Source: an uncultured Sphingomonadales bacterium
GTDB lineage: Bacteria; Pseudomonadota; Alphaproteobacteria; Sphingomonadales; Sphingomonadaceae
DNA: 64,000 nucleotides
Direction of reading: 5' to 3'
Assembly (NCBI GenBank): GCA_903821605.1
Contig: CAIJLZ010000016.1
Coordinates: forward strand, 1-64,000
Within the stretch, counting starts at the first letter, position 1. Each line of letters starts with the position of its first letter. The notes below the pieces were generated by a model, which worked only from the letters and a program-made list of their open reading frames with translations, had not been told where the DNA came from and did no database searches. This document shows positions 17,266 through 26,198 of the stretch, one piece after another. Both the position numbers and the translations under genes were made by a program.

Positions 17266-18711
17266 TCAGCCGAACAGCGCTTCCGGTTCTTCCAGCAGGC
17301 CCTTGAGGGTCGCCATGAACTTAGCACCCGCCGCGCCATCAATGGCGCGATGGTCGCACGACAGCGAGAAGGCCATGCGGCTTTCGAAGAAGATGTCACC
17401 ACCCTCGCCTTCAGCCGCCACCCGGCTGATCCCGCTCACGGCCAGGATCGCCCCCTGCGGCGGATTGATGATCGCATCGAACTGATCGATACCGAACATG
17501 CCGAGGTTGGAAATCGAGAACGTCCCGCCATCCATATCGGCAAAGCCCAGCTTGCCCGCTTCCGCCTTGGCGATCAGCGCCTTGGTCGCGGCCGCGATCT
17601 GATCGACCCGCATCGTATCGGCAGCCCGCACGATCGGCGTCACCAGCCCCTTCGGCGAGGCAACGGCCACCGAAATATCAGCATGCGGGAAACGGTGGAT
17701 CGTATCGCCATGCACCTGGATGTTGACATCCGGGTGACGGGTCAGCGCCACCGCAACCGCACGCACGATATAGTCGTTGATCGAGGCCTTGGTCCCAAGC
17801 ACGACATTCGCCGTCTTGCGCAGGGCCAGCAGTTCATCGACCCGCGCATTCATGCGCAGGTAGAAGTGCGGGATGGTCTGCTTGGCTTCGGTCAGACGAC
17901 GGGCAACGACCTTGCGGATCTTGTCCATCGGCTCGATTGACGGCGTATTGTCGACCGGACCGGCAGGCGCAACCGCCAATGCCGCTGGCGTTGCCGGGCG
18001 AGCGAGTGCGAGTACGTCCGCCTTGGAAATACGGCCGCGCGGGCCGCTTCCCTTGACGGCAGCAAGGTCAACACCATGGATCACCGCCAGACGCTTGGCC
18101 AGCGGCGAGGCGTAGAAGGCGTCGAGATTGACCGGCAGTTCCGCCACACCCAGGAGCGTCGGCGCCGCCGCAGCACGGCTTGCCTGATCGACATCCTGAT
18201 AGGTGATACGACCACCACGACCCGAACCGACAATATTGGTCAGGTCAACCGCACGCTGTTCCGCCAGCTTCAACGCTTCCGGGCTGATTGGCCGATTGGT
18301 CTCGATCTTGATCGGCTTGGGCGCTGGTGCAGGCTCGGGCGTTGCGGTCGGAGCCGCCGCTGCGGCTTTAGCTGGGGCAGCATCATCCGACGACCGGGCA
18401 GCAACACTGGTGTCCGCTGCCTTGAAGTTGGCGATGAAGCCGTCGATCTCCGCCGCAGGCGTCCCAGCATCAGCGAAAACAGCAAGCAACACGCCCACCG
18501 CTTCCGGTCCGCCACCAGCCGGGATGATGATGCGGTGCGCGACCGCATCATATTCCGCTTCAACCTCGTTGGTGATCTTGTCGGTCTCGATCAGGCACAG
18601 AATTTGACCGCGCTTGAAGGCATCGCCTTCCTTCACCATCCATTCCGCAACAGTGCCCTCGGTCATTTCAATGCCCCATTTGGGCATTGTGAACGGGCGA
18701 ATATTAGCCAT
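17266..18711 (-). CDS. Dihydrolipoamide acyltransferase (E2) of a 2-oxoacid/acetoin dehydrogenase complex
   Basis: 481 residues. The N-terminal lipoyl domain has its lipoylated Lys in ETDKITNEV (K45). An Ala/Pro-rich linker is followed by two peripheral-subunit-binding domains: about 142-176 (ISPEALKLAEQRAVDL...GSGRGGRITYQDV) and about 201-237 (ASPLAKRLAVIHGVDL...GSGPRGRISKADV). The catalytic domain carries DHRAIDG near the C-terminus. It would move the acyl group from E1 to CoA. One subunit-binding domain is usual; two is less common. E1alpha and E1beta lie immediately upstream, and no dihydrolipoamide dehydrogenase gene is in the window. Pyruvate, acetoin or a branched oxoacid are all possible substrates. 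Confidence 0.92.
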   Translation of the reverse strand: MANIRPFTMPKWGIEMTEGTVAEWMVKEGDAFKRGQILCLIETDKITNEVEAEYDAVAHRIIIPAGGGPEAVGVLLAVFADAGTPAAEIDGFIANFKAADTSVAARSSDDAAPAKAAAAAPTATPEPAPAPKPIKIETNRPISPEALKLAEQRAVDLTNIVGSGRGGRITYQDVDQASRAAAAPTLLGVAELPVNLDAFYASPLAKRLAVIHGVDLAAVKGSGPRGRISKADVLALARPATPAALAVAPAGPVDNTPSIEPMDKIRKVVARRLTEAKQTIPHFYLRMNARVDELLALRKTANVVLGTKASINDYIVRAVAVALTRHPDVNIQVHGDTIHRFPHADISVAVASPKGLVTPIVRAADTMRVDQIAAATKALIAKAEAGKLGFADMDGGTFSISNLGMFGIDQFDAIINPPQGAILAVSGISRVAAEGEGGDIFFESRMAFSLSCDHRAIDGAAGAKFMATLKGLLEEPEALFG

Positions 18712-18726
18712 CGTCCGTGTCCTTAA

Positions 18727-19737
18727 TTAACGCCAGGCCAGGATCTTGCGGACAGCCGCCTCGATCTTGTCCGTGGACGGGAGATAGGCGCTTTCCAGTT
18801 CACGCGCGAACGGAACCGGCGTGTGCGGCGGCGTCACCATGGCGGGCGGTGCCTTGAGGCTGGAAAATGCCTTTTCGGAAACCAGCGAAATGATGTCGGT
18901 CGCGAGCGAGCAACGCGGCACGCTTTCATCCACCACGATCAGGCGACCGGTCACTTCCACCGAATCGAGGATCGCTTCTTCGTCCAGCGGGCTGGTCGTG
19001 CGCAGATCGATCACGTCGCAACCAATGCCTTCCGCCGCGAGCTTATCCGCAACGCGTTCGCAGAAGCCGACCATAAGGCCGCAGGTCACGATGGTCACGT
19101 CCTGACCAGCACGCGACAAACGGGCGTGACCGAACGGGATGGTATAATCGCCATCCGGCACTTCGCCCTTGGCCCCGTAAAGCGCCTTATGCTCAAGGAA
19201 CATCACGGGATCATCATCACGGATCGCGGTGCGGAGCAGGCCGACCACATCTGCCGGGGTCGACGGGATCACGACCTTCAGGCCCGGCATGCTGGTCAGC
19301 AGCGAATGCACCGACTGCGAATGCTGCGGCGCGGCGTTGAAACCGGCACCATAGGCCATGCGAACCACCGCCGGGCATTTGCTCTTGCCGCCGAACATAT
19401 AGCGGAACTTGCCCATCTGGTTCCAGATCTGGTCAAGGCTCACGCCGATGAAGTCGGCAAACATCAGTTCGGCAATCGGGCGCTTGCCCGACAGCGCCAA
19501 GCCATTGGCCGCGCCGATGATGGCGCTTTCCGAAATCGGGGTGTCGATCACGCGGCCACCACCGAACTTATCGAACAGGCCGGTCGAGGTGCTCCAAATG
19601 CCGCCGATGGCTTCCGGGCCGCCTGCGGTGCCCATGCCGCCGACGATGTCTTCGCCGAGCATCACCACATTTTCATCGCGCTCCATTTCCTCGAAAATGG
19701 TCCGGAGCACTGCTTCACGATACATCATTCTTGCCAT
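18727..19737 (-). CDS. 2-oxoacid/acetoin dehydrogenase E1 component, beta subunit
   Basis: 336-residue transketolase-type E1 beta subunit (MMYREAVLRTIFEEMERDENVVMLGEDI, FDKFGGGRVIDTPISESAIIG, C-terminal IVVDESVPRCSLATDI). It pairs with the E1alpha gene 17 bp upstream to form the thiamine-diphosphate-dependent decarboxylase, which hands an acyl group to the E2 encoded downstream. Gene order alpha-beta-E2 with short spacers is typical of acetoin and pyruvate dehydrogenase operons. The position behind thiolase and ACAD genes hints at a dedicated catabolic complex rather than the central pyruvate dehydrogenase; that is inference. Confidence 0.92.
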   Translation of the reverse strand: MARMMYREAVLRTIFEEMERDENVVMLGEDIVGGMGTAGGPEAIGGIWSTSTGLFDKFGGGRVIDTPISESAIIGAANGLALSGKRPIAELMFADFIGVSLDQIWNQMGKFRYMFGGKSKCPAVVRMAYGAGFNAAPQHSQSVHSLLTSMPGLKVVIPSTPADVVGLLRTAIRDDDPVMFLEHKALYGAKGEVPDGDYTIPFGHARLSRAGQDVTIVTCGLMVGFCERVADKLAAEGIGCDVIDLRTTSPLDEEAILDSVEVTGRLIVVDESVPRCSLATDIISLVSEKAFSSLKAPPAMVTPPHTPVPFARELESAYLPSTDKIEAAVRKILAWR

Positions 19738-19754
19738 GTCAGTTCTCCCCCCAA

Positions 19755-20726
19755 TCAGTACGAAATATAGACGTCGGTCAGGACATCTTCGGCCGTCGGA
19801 CGGGCCGCCGCACGGGCTCCCTCAACGGACGCTTCGATCAGGGACATCACCTCGGCATCAACCGCATCAAGATCGGCACCGTCAAGCAGCTTCGCCTGCG
19901 TCACCTTTTCGCGGAAAATCTTCAGGCAATCGCGCTGTTCACGAATCCGGTCGAGTTCACCCTCGCCGCGATAACGTTGGGGATCGCCCTCAAAGTGACC
20001 GAAGAAGCGCTCGGTATCGAATTCGACAGCCGCTGGGCCGTTACCGGCGCGGACATAGTCGAGCACTTCGCGCATGGTTTCATAGACCGAGAAAAAGTCG
20101 ACGCCGTTGCCGCGCCATACCTTCATGCCAAACGCTTCGGCGCGGCTGGCAATGTCGCCACTGGTGCCCACCGCATAATCGACACCGGTATGTTCCGAAT
20201 AATGGTTATTCTCGAACACGAAGATCGCCGGGACCTTGGTCACCACGGCCATGTTCATCGCTTCGAAGGTCGTGCCCTGGTTGCAAGCGCCATCGCCCGA
20301 AAAGGCAATCGACACCTTGCCCTGACCGTCCATCTTGGCGGCCATCGCCGCACCAACGGCAATCGGCGCACCGCCGCCGACAATGCCGTTCGCGCCGAGC
20401 ATGCCCTGATCGATGTCCGCAATGTGCATCGAACCGCCCTTGCCCTTGCAAGTGCCTTCCGCGCTGCCCCAGATTTCCTTCATCATCGTCGGGACGTCGC
20501 AGCCCTTGGCGATGCAATGGCCGTGACCGCGATGGGTCGAGATAATCTTGTCGACATTGTCGAGATGCTCACACACGCCGACCGCGACCGCTTCCTGACC
20601 GCAGTACAGGTGGGTAAAGCCCGCGATTTCGCCGGTCATGATTTCGGTATGCAGCCGCTCTTCAAATTCCCGTATCACCTTCATCTGGCGATAAGAGCGC
20701 AGCAGCGCGTCTCGGCTCAATTGCAT
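19755..20726 (-). CDS. 2-oxoacid/acetoin dehydrogenase E1 component, alpha subunit
   Basis: 323-residue thiamine-diphosphate-binding E1 alpha subunit. The cofactor motif starts GDGACNQG (GDG at 144-146) and ends in NN (173-174), with KGGSMHI and RGHGH upstream as in AcoA and PdhA relatives. The operon runs DUF35, thiolase, ACAD, E1alpha, E1beta, E2. The size and sequence fit the AcoA/PdhA group, and substrate choice cannot be resolved by eye. Confidence 0.92.
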   Translation of the reverse strand: MQLSRDALLRSYRQMKVIREFEERLHTEIMTGEIAGFTHLYCGQEAVAVGVCEHLDNVDKIISTHRGHGHCIAKGCDVPTMMKEIWGSAEGTCKGKGGSMHIADIDQGMLGANGIVGGGAPIAVGAAMAAKMDGQGKVSIAFSGDGACNQGTTFEAMNMAVVTKVPAIFVFENNHYSEHTGVDYAVGTSGDIASRAEAFGMKVWRGNGVDFFSVYETMREVLDYVRAGNGPAAVEFDTERFFGHFEGDPQRYRGEGELDRIREQRDCLKIFREKVTQAKLLDGADLDAVDAEVMSLIEASVEGARAAARPTAEDVLTDVYISY

Positions 20727-20751
20727 GCGTTCAATCCTCTTCCTTCAGGGC

Positions 20752-21963
20752 TCAAAGGCCTAATACTGTTTTCGCAATGATACTGGCCTGCACCTCGTTG
20801 GTGCCACCAAATATCGTCCATGCCCGGCTGTTCAGATAGCGCGGTGTGACCATCTGTGCATCCTTCGAATGAATCGCCGGTTCAGGGGCATTGTCGCCAT
20901 ATAGCGGGCGATTGGTGTCAAGTTGCAAGCCCGCATCACCATAAAGATCGATCCCGAGCAGATCGACATCCTGCCGCAGCGACGACGCAAGGAACTTGAT
21001 CAGCGATGTCTGCGGTCCCGGCGGACGCCCCTTGGCAATATCCGCAAGGATGCGTAGCTCCATGATTTCCAAGGCTTGGCACGAAAGCCGGACCTTGGCG
21101 AGACGACGCTTCCACGCCGCACCGTCGCCCAGCTTGCCGCCTTGGCCATCCGGTTCATTTGCGGCCAACTTCTCGATCTGATCAAGATCGGCGAGCAGGC
21201 GCGGCGCGAGGCACGAGCCACCGCGTTCATTTTCCAGCAGGAACTTCGCAATCTTCCAGCCATCGCCTTCATTGCCGACCAGATCCGATGCACGCGCCAC
21301 GGCGTTATCGAAAAAGACCTGATTGACCTCATGGTCACCCGCCAGCGTCAGAATCGGGCGGACAGTGATGCCCGGCTGATCCATATCGACAAGGAGGAAA
21401 CTGATGCCCGCCTGCGGACGTCCTTCGGCGCCGGTGCGAACCAGACAGAAGATGCGGTTCGCATGATGCGCATGGGTGGTCCAGATTTTGGACCCGTTGA
21501 TGATATATTTGTCGCCTTCGCGCACCGCACGACACTGGAGCGAGGCAAGGTCAGACCCTGAGCCCGGCTCGGAGAAACCCTGACACCAATAATCCTCACC
21601 ACTCAAGACGCGCGGCAGATAATAATCCTTCTGCTCCTGCGTCCCAAAGGCATAGATCACCGGCGCAAGCAGCTTCAAGCTGAGCACGGTCAGCGTCGGC
21701 GCACCAGCCAGTGCGCATTCCTTCTCGAAGATATAGCGCTGCACCGGGGTAAAGCCCGGCCCGCCATGTTCCTTCGGCCATTGGTAGGAGAGCCAGCCCT
21801 TTTTGTTCAGCACCGCATTCCACGCCTGCCCGATATCCGGCTCCACGAACACCGACGGCGAAGCGATTGCTCCCTCGCGCAGTTCTTCGGTCAGGCTCTC
21901 GGCAAGAAAGGCCCGCACTTCATCACGAAAGGCCAATTCTTCAGGGGAAAAATCAAGATCCAT
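20752..21963 (-). CDS. Acyl-CoA dehydrogenase
   Basis: 403-residue FAD-dependent acyl-CoA dehydrogenase (GFSEPGSGSDLASLQCRA, YIINGSKIWTTHAHHAN, C-terminal AWTIFGGTNEVQASIIAKTVLGL). It resembles the larger subunit of the two-gene (alpha2beta2) ACADs used on steroid and other bulky acyl-CoA side chains. The 368-residue ACAD at 24555 could be the smaller partner, although it is not adjacent. Its start shares a base with the thiolase stop (TGATG), indicating translational coupling. Confidence 0.9.
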   Translation of the reverse strand: MDLDFSPEELAFRDEVRAFLAESLTEELREGAIASPSVFVEPDIGQAWNAVLNKKGWLSYQWPKEHGGPGFTPVQRYIFEKECALAGAPTLTVLSLKLLAPVIYAFGTQEQKDYYLPRVLSGEDYWCQGFSEPGSGSDLASLQCRAVREGDKYIINGSKIWTTHAHHANRIFCLVRTGAEGRPQAGISFLLVDMDQPGITVRPILTLAGDHEVNQVFFDNAVARASDLVGNEGDGWKIAKFLLENERGGSCLAPRLLADLDQIEKLAANEPDGQGGKLGDGAAWKRRLAKVRLSCQALEIMELRILADIAKGRPPGPQTSLIKFLASSLRQDVDLLGIDLYGDAGLQLDTNRPLYGDNAPEPAIHSKDAQMVTPRYLNSRAWTIFGGTNEVQASIIAKTVLGL

Positions 21964-23108
21964 CAGCGTTCCAATATCGTAACCGCCGACACGCCGGGCG
22001 CGCCATATACATGGCTATAGGCAGTCTTCGGGTTGTTCGGGACCTGCCGACCGCCGCCATCGCCACGGAGCTGGACCACATTTTCATAAACTTGGCGCAG
22101 ACCGGACGCGCCGATCGGCTCACCACAGGCAAGACAGCCGCCATCGGTATTCACCGGCAACTTGCCGCCGATTTCAGTCAGCCCCTCGGCCAGCCAACGT
22201 TCCTGATCGCCATCTTTGCAGAAGCCATTTTCGGCCATGTGCATGATTTCGGCACCGGCCTCGGTGTCCTGCAACTGCGCGACCGAAATATCCTCCGGCC
22301 CGATACCCGACAGGCGGAACGCATCGCGCGACGCGATATTGGTGGCCGAACCGCCGCGTTCGATATCCACCGACGGGGCAAACACCTCGAACGAACCCGG
22401 CGGGCGGGTGCGCATCGTCGCAGCCTTCAGCCGGACCAGTGGCTTACCCAGTTCGCGCGCTTTCTTCTCGCTGGCGAGCAGCAGCGCCACGCCGCCTTCT
22501 GCCGGCGAGCAGAACATATATTTGGTGTAAGGATCGCTCACCAGCGGCGCGTTCAGGATCGTGTCGATATCGACCGGCTCCCGCCGCCAAGCATGGGGCG
22601 CGTGAACCGCATTGCGAAACGCCTTTTCCGCGACCCGGCCTAGCGTGGTCTGCGAAATGCCGTTCAGATGCATATAGCGCATGATCTTGTTCGCAAAAAA
22701 CTGCGTGGTGATCATATAGCCCGCCTCGCCATACCATTCCGGCAGATTATATTCGGCAGGCATGGCGTTGAACGCGCCGCGCGGATGCTTGTCGAAGCCA
22801 ACCGCCAGGCCGAGTTCGAATTCGCCCGACTTGATCGCCATCTGTGCCGAGAACAGCGCCGAGCCGCCCGCAGCGCAACCATTGCGCACGTTGATGAATT
22901 GCATGCCCGTCAATCCAAGGCGATCCACCATCGTATCCGGATTGCCGGCAGCGTCCGACGCGCCATAAGCGAATTGCAGGTCTTCCCATTCGACACCGGC
23001 ATCTTTCATCGCCTCACGGACGGCAAAGACGCCCTGATCAAGGCCAGACACGCCATCGGTGCGACCGAAGGGATGAATGCCGACGCCGACAATGCACACA
23101 TCGCTCAT
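21963..23108 (-). CDS. Thiolase-superfamily protein, SCP-x/Ltp2-like (thiolase or retro-aldolase)
   Basis: 381 residues. The N-terminal nucleophile region is VRNGCAAGGSAL, with Cys at 78. The C-terminal motif usually read GHPxGASG is here GEPIGASG (about 329-336), so the usual His is Glu, and the tail is YSHVYGAPG rather than the CGGGG loop of biosynthetic thiolases. This pattern belongs to the SCP-x/lipid-transfer-protein group. Some members (Ltp2) cleave steroid side chains by retro-aldol reaction together with a DUF35 protein. The DUF35 gene directly upstream overlaps it by 4 bp. A C-C bond-cleaving aldolase is therefore a real alternative to thiolysis. Confidence 0.85.
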   Translation of the reverse strand: MSDVCIVGVGIHPFGRTDGVSGLDQGVFAVREAMKDAGVEWEDLQFAYGASDAAGNPDTMVDRLGLTGMQFINVRNGCAAGGSALFSAQMAIKSGEFELGLAVGFDKHPRGAFNAMPAEYNLPEWYGEAGYMITTQFFANKIMRYMHLNGISQTTLGRVAEKAFRNAVHAPHAWRREPVDIDTILNAPLVSDPYTKYMFCSPAEGGVALLLASEKKARELGKPLVRLKAATMRTRPPGSFEVFAPSVDIERGGSATNIASRDAFRLSGIGPEDISVAQLQDTEAGAEIMHMAENGFCKDGDQERWLAEGLTEIGGKLPVNTDGGCLACGEPIGASGLRQVYENVVQLRGDGGGRQVPNNPKTAYSHVYGAPGVSAVTILER

Positions 23109-23500
23109 TGCTTGTCTCCAATCGGCTGGAACGCATAAATCATCACCGAGTCCGGCTTGGCCGGATCCAGCGGCATAAAGGTGAGTTCGACGGGCATACC
23201 AATGCGGATGGCGTCGAATTCAACATTGGTCAGTCGCCCCTCGACAATCACCTCACCGGGCAGTTCGATATAGGCGACGGGCCATGGGCGGAAATCATCC
23301 GGCCCAGCATAAGGCGGGCTTTTCGGGCGATAACGCTGGATCGTATACGACCAGATCGTGCCCTGACGACCGAGCGGATAAGGCTCATAGTCCTTGCCCG
23401 ACGGGCACGGGAAGACGATGCGCCCCGTTTCGCGGTTGCGCCCCCCCACCAATCGCGGCGAGGTCTCGTCGGTGAAAAGTCCTTCGGCAATGGGCCGCAT
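23105..23500 (-). CDS. DUF35 OB-fold protein without zinc-ribbon cysteines
   Basis: 131 residues. The C-terminal OB-fold region is clear (GTIWSYTIQRYRPKSPPY, PWPVAYIELPGEVIVEGRLTNV, IRIGMPVELTFMPLD). The N-terminal part should hold a rubredoxin-like zinc ribbon with two CxxC pairs. Here the first pair reads LVGGRNRETG and the second FPCPSGKDY, leaving a single Cys, so zinc binding is probably lost. DUF35 proteins partner SCP-x-type thiolases and aldolases, and the 4-bp overlap with that gene supports a complex. The start has AGGAG upstream. It heads the six-gene operon. Confidence 0.85.
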   Translation of the reverse strand: MRPIAEGLFTDETSPRLVGGRNRETGRIVFPCPSGKDYEPYPLGRQGTIWSYTIQRYRPKSPPYAGPDDFRPWPVAYIELPGEVIVEGRLTNVEFDAIRIGMPVELTFMPLDPAKPDSVMIYAFQPIGDKQ

Positions 23501-23619
23501 GATCGCCTTACTCCTGATTCCTTAACTCGCACTAAAGCCTGAAAAACAGCCAGTCCGAGACTCCTAAAAACGCTAGGGTTAATCTTTAGGCTAGCTTATC
23601 GGGCCGGATGGCCCTGCCC

Positions 23620-24420
23620 TCAACCGATCAACTGGTTGAGCGAAATATATCCAAGCTGGGCCGCCTTAAAGACGGTCTGGCTCCGGTTGACGGCATCAAG
23701 CTTGATCGACGCATTATGAATATGAAAGCGCACCGTGGCCCGGCTACGGCTCATAATCATGCTGATTTCGAGGTCCGTCTTGCCGATGGCCGCCCAACGC
23801 AGGCATTCCACCTCACGCTTCGACAGGCGCGAACCCGGCGGCAGTCGCTGAATTTCGCTTGTGGCATGGACATAGCTCTCGATGAACGTGCGCGCGTAAA
23901 TGCCAAGTGCATCGCCCAGATGCTCAAACTCGGCCGAAAGATCAGACATGCCGCGATCAATCGGGTTGAAGGTCGCCACCCCGATCTGGCCAAACGGCAG
24001 ATGGACCGGCACCACCAACGCGCCACGCGTCATCGCCCGCTGTTCGAAATTGGTCAGTTCAATCGCCTTGAGATAGGGATTGGGCGACCGGGTATGAAAG
24101 CCCTGCGCATTGACCCAGAATGGCTCGCTCTCGAACCGGCAAGCAGCGGTGATCGGGGAATCAAGCGCAATCCGCGAATTGCGCCACCACGCCTTCTCAT
24201 CATCCGGCCAGCCAAACACATCACGCGCCAGCACCACGCCATTCTCATCGACCGGCGTCCGCTTGTCGGCGATGTCATGGGCCATCGCGATGCGCATCTG
24301 CGCAAGATCCATGGAAATCTGATGCAGCGCTTCGGCCGCGCGCCGCACGTCCTGCGGCCCCGTTATCCTGACGGCTTCCATATATTCCTGTAACAGGATC
24401 GGCTTTTCAGGTTTTTCCAT
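23620..24420 (-). CDS. LuxR-family transcriptional regulator
   Basis: 266 residues. The C-terminal LuxR helix-turn-helix covers about 200-255 (RLSKREVECLRWAAIGKTDLEIS...RSRATVRFHIHNASIKLDAVNRSQTVFKA). The N-terminal 190 residues form an autoinducer-binding-like or GAF-like sensor (WWRNSRIALDSPITAACRFESEPFWVN). No luxI gene is visible, so it is a solo regulator. It lies 119 bp upstream of the DUF35-thiolase operon and is divergent from an ACAD gene, so it probably controls one or both. ATG 24420 is preferred over an upstream in-frame start; AGAGAGGG lies just before it. Confidence 0.85.
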   Translation of the reverse strand: MEKPEKPILLQEYMEAVRITGPQDVRRAAEALHQISMDLAQMRIAMAHDIADKRTPVDENGVVLARDVFGWPDDEKAWWRNSRIALDSPITAACRFESEPFWVNAQGFHTRSPNPYLKAIELTNFEQRAMTRGALVVPVHLPFGQIGVATFNPIDRGMSDLSAEFEHLGDALGIYARTFIESYVHATSEIQRLPPGSRLSKREVECLRWAAIGKTDLEISMIMSRSRATVRFHIHNASIKLDAVNRSQTVFKAAQLGYISLNQLIG

Positions 24421-24554
24421 CCGGCCCTCTCTAGCCCTTGCCAACCGCCATTTCTACCTGCCATTCAAGCTGCCTAGCCTTTTGGGGAGCGGCGTTTCCG
24501 GGGACAGAAGCGTTAGACCCCAAATCAGCAGTGACTACAAGGTGGCGATGACCA

Positions 24555-25661
24555 GTGAACTTTGACCTGAGCGAAGATGAAGAGATGCTGAAGGCCGTGG
24601 CGGAGCGTTTCGTCACGGACCATTATGATCTGGATCGTCGGCGCGGATATCTGGCCCATGATCAGGGCTTTTCCCCGGAAAACTGGGCGCTGATGGCGGA
24701 ACTCGGCCTGATCGCAGCCCCGATGTCGGAAGACAGCGGCGGGCTGGGCATCGGTTCGACCGGGTTGATGACGATTTTCGAAGCACTCGGCCGTGGCCTG
24801 GTGGTCGAACCCTTGGCTGAGTCGATTGTACTCGCTGCCGGGCTGTTCGAACGCACCGCCTCGGATGCCCTCAAGGCCGCATGGCTGGAATCGCTCGCCA
24901 TGGGTGAACGTCGACTCGCCCTCGCCCATCGTGAGGCCGCTGCTCGTGACAACCCGCATTGGATCGAAACCCGCGCCCAGATCACTGGCGACAGCGCCAC
25001 CCTCACCGGCGAAAAATCGCTGGTGATCGCGCCCATGGGTGCTGCTGCCTTCATCGTTTCCGCCCGCACCTCGGGCCATAGCGGCGACGCGCAGGGCATC
25101 GCCCTGTTCCTGGTCGCAGCCGACGCCCCCGGCCTCCATATCAAGCCGTGGCGGCTGGTCGACGGCAGCGTTGGCGGCACCGTCACCTTCGCCAACACCC
25201 CGGCCACCCCGCTCGGCGGCGGCGCGGAAGAGCTCGACAACGCCCAGACCCGCGCCTCGCTGGTGCGGAGTGCCGAAGCACTGGGCATCATGCAGCGACT
25301 GTTTGACGAGACGCTGGAATATCTCCGCACCCGCAAGCAGTTCGGCGCGCCGCTCGCCAGCTTTCAGGCGTTGCAGCACCGCATGGTCGATCAATATTCG
25401 GCACTCGAACAGGCCCGCTCGCTGCTCTATATCGCGGCGATGGCCGACGGCGCAGACAAGACCGCATGGCGCAAGGCTGTGGACGGCGCCCGCGCCTATA
25501 TCGCCGAAGCCTCAATCGACCTCGGCCATGAGGCGATCCAGCTCCACGGCGGCATGGGCGTGACTGACGAACTGATCATCGGCCATGGCCATAAGCGCCT
25601 GTTGATGCTGTCGCGCTGGCCAGAATCCCCCGAACGCACACTGGACCGCTACGCGGCCTGA
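24555..25661 (+). CDS. Acyl-CoA dehydrogenase (short, possible small subunit)
   Basis: 368-residue ACAD (MNFDLSEDEEMLKAVAERFV, GLGIGSTGLMTIFEALGRG, EYLRTRKQFGAPLASFQALQHRMVD, C-terminal QLHGGMGVTDEL). The length and the relaxed mid-region (no canonical xEPGxGSD motif) fit the smaller, FAD-poor partner of heteromeric ACADs. The start is GTG 24555 with AAGGTGG about 9 nt upstream; the nearby ATG at 24548 leads to an immediate stop in its own frame. It is divergent from the LuxR-type gene and followed by a terminator. Confidence 0.88.
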   Translation: MNFDLSEDEEMLKAVAERFVTDHYDLDRRRGYLAHDQGFSPENWALMAELGLIAAPMSEDSGGLGIGSTGLMTIFEALGRGLVVEPLAESIVLAAGLFERTASDALKAAWLESLAMGERRLALAHREAAARDNPHWIETRAQITGDSATLTGEKSLVIAPMGAAAFIVSARTSGHSGDAQGIALFLVAADAPGLHIKPWRLVDGSVGGTVTFANTPATPLGGGAEELDNAQTRASLVRSAEALGIMQRLFDETLEYLRTRKQFGAPLASFQALQHRMVDQYSALEQARSLLYIAAMADGADKTAWRKAVDGARAYIAEASIDLGHEAIQLHGGMGVTDELIIGHGHKRLLMLSRWPESPERTLDRYAA

Positions 25662-25687
25662 TCAGCAGCACCGGATTAAAAATAAAG

Positions 25688-25713
25688 AAGGGCGGCCTGA
25701 ACGGGTCGCCCTT
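25688..25713. terminator. Rho-independent terminator after the ACAD gene
   Basis: AAGGGCG / CGCCCTT inverted repeat with a 12-nt loop (itself partly paired CC/GG) ends in TTTTT. It lies about 27 bp after the stop. Confidence 0.85.
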
Positions 25714-25877
25714 TTTCGTGCGCATCCATCGTTTATCCACAATGATTTGGTAGACCTTGGAAATAGCCCCCTTCGCCTCGCCTGCTTTACCGTTCGCCGC
25801 CCGATCCCCGCATCTAAATCGGTCGGCGTCGCTCGCTCGTTTTTTTTCGAAACCACGCACGCGGACCTGCCGTAGAA

Positions 25878-26198
25878 ATGGAAAATCATGTGATGGAAAC
25901 CAAGACATCTGACGCCAAGATCTCTATGGTCAGTCAAACCATCGATACGCCCTATTTCAACGTCCATACGGCCCAAATATCCAGCAATGGTGTCGATGTA
26001 TTCCTGACATTATCCCGATTAGTACCCACTCTCGGTCAAGTAGAAGTTGTTGCGCAACCGGTCTGCATCCTGTCCCTCTCTCGCGGCACAGCCAAGGAGA
26101 TTACCCTCGCATTGGGAAGCCTTTTGACCCAGCTTGATACAGAATTTGGCGCTATCGACACGCCCTACCTGAAAGAGCGGCGCGAAAAGGAGCGATGA
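25878..26198 (+). CDS. Small DUF3467-like protein
   Basis: 106 residues; the function is not known. The pattern (YFNVHTAQISSNGVDVFLTLSRLVP...VCILSLSRGTAKEITLALGSLLTQLDTEFGAIDTPYLKERREKER) resembles small DUF3467-type proteins, which share an amphipathic strand pattern and a C-terminal FGxI ending. Several in-frame starts are possible (25878, 25893, 25926). Its stop overlaps the start of the next gene (ATGA-type), making a three-gene cassette. The base composition looks less GC-rich than in the flanking catabolic genes, which suggests transfer. Confidence 0.6.
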   Translation: MENHVMETKTSDAKISMVSQTIDTPYFNVHTAQISSNGVDVFLTLSRLVPTLGQVEVVAQPVCILSLSRGTAKEITLALGSLLTQLDTEFGAIDTPYLKERREKER

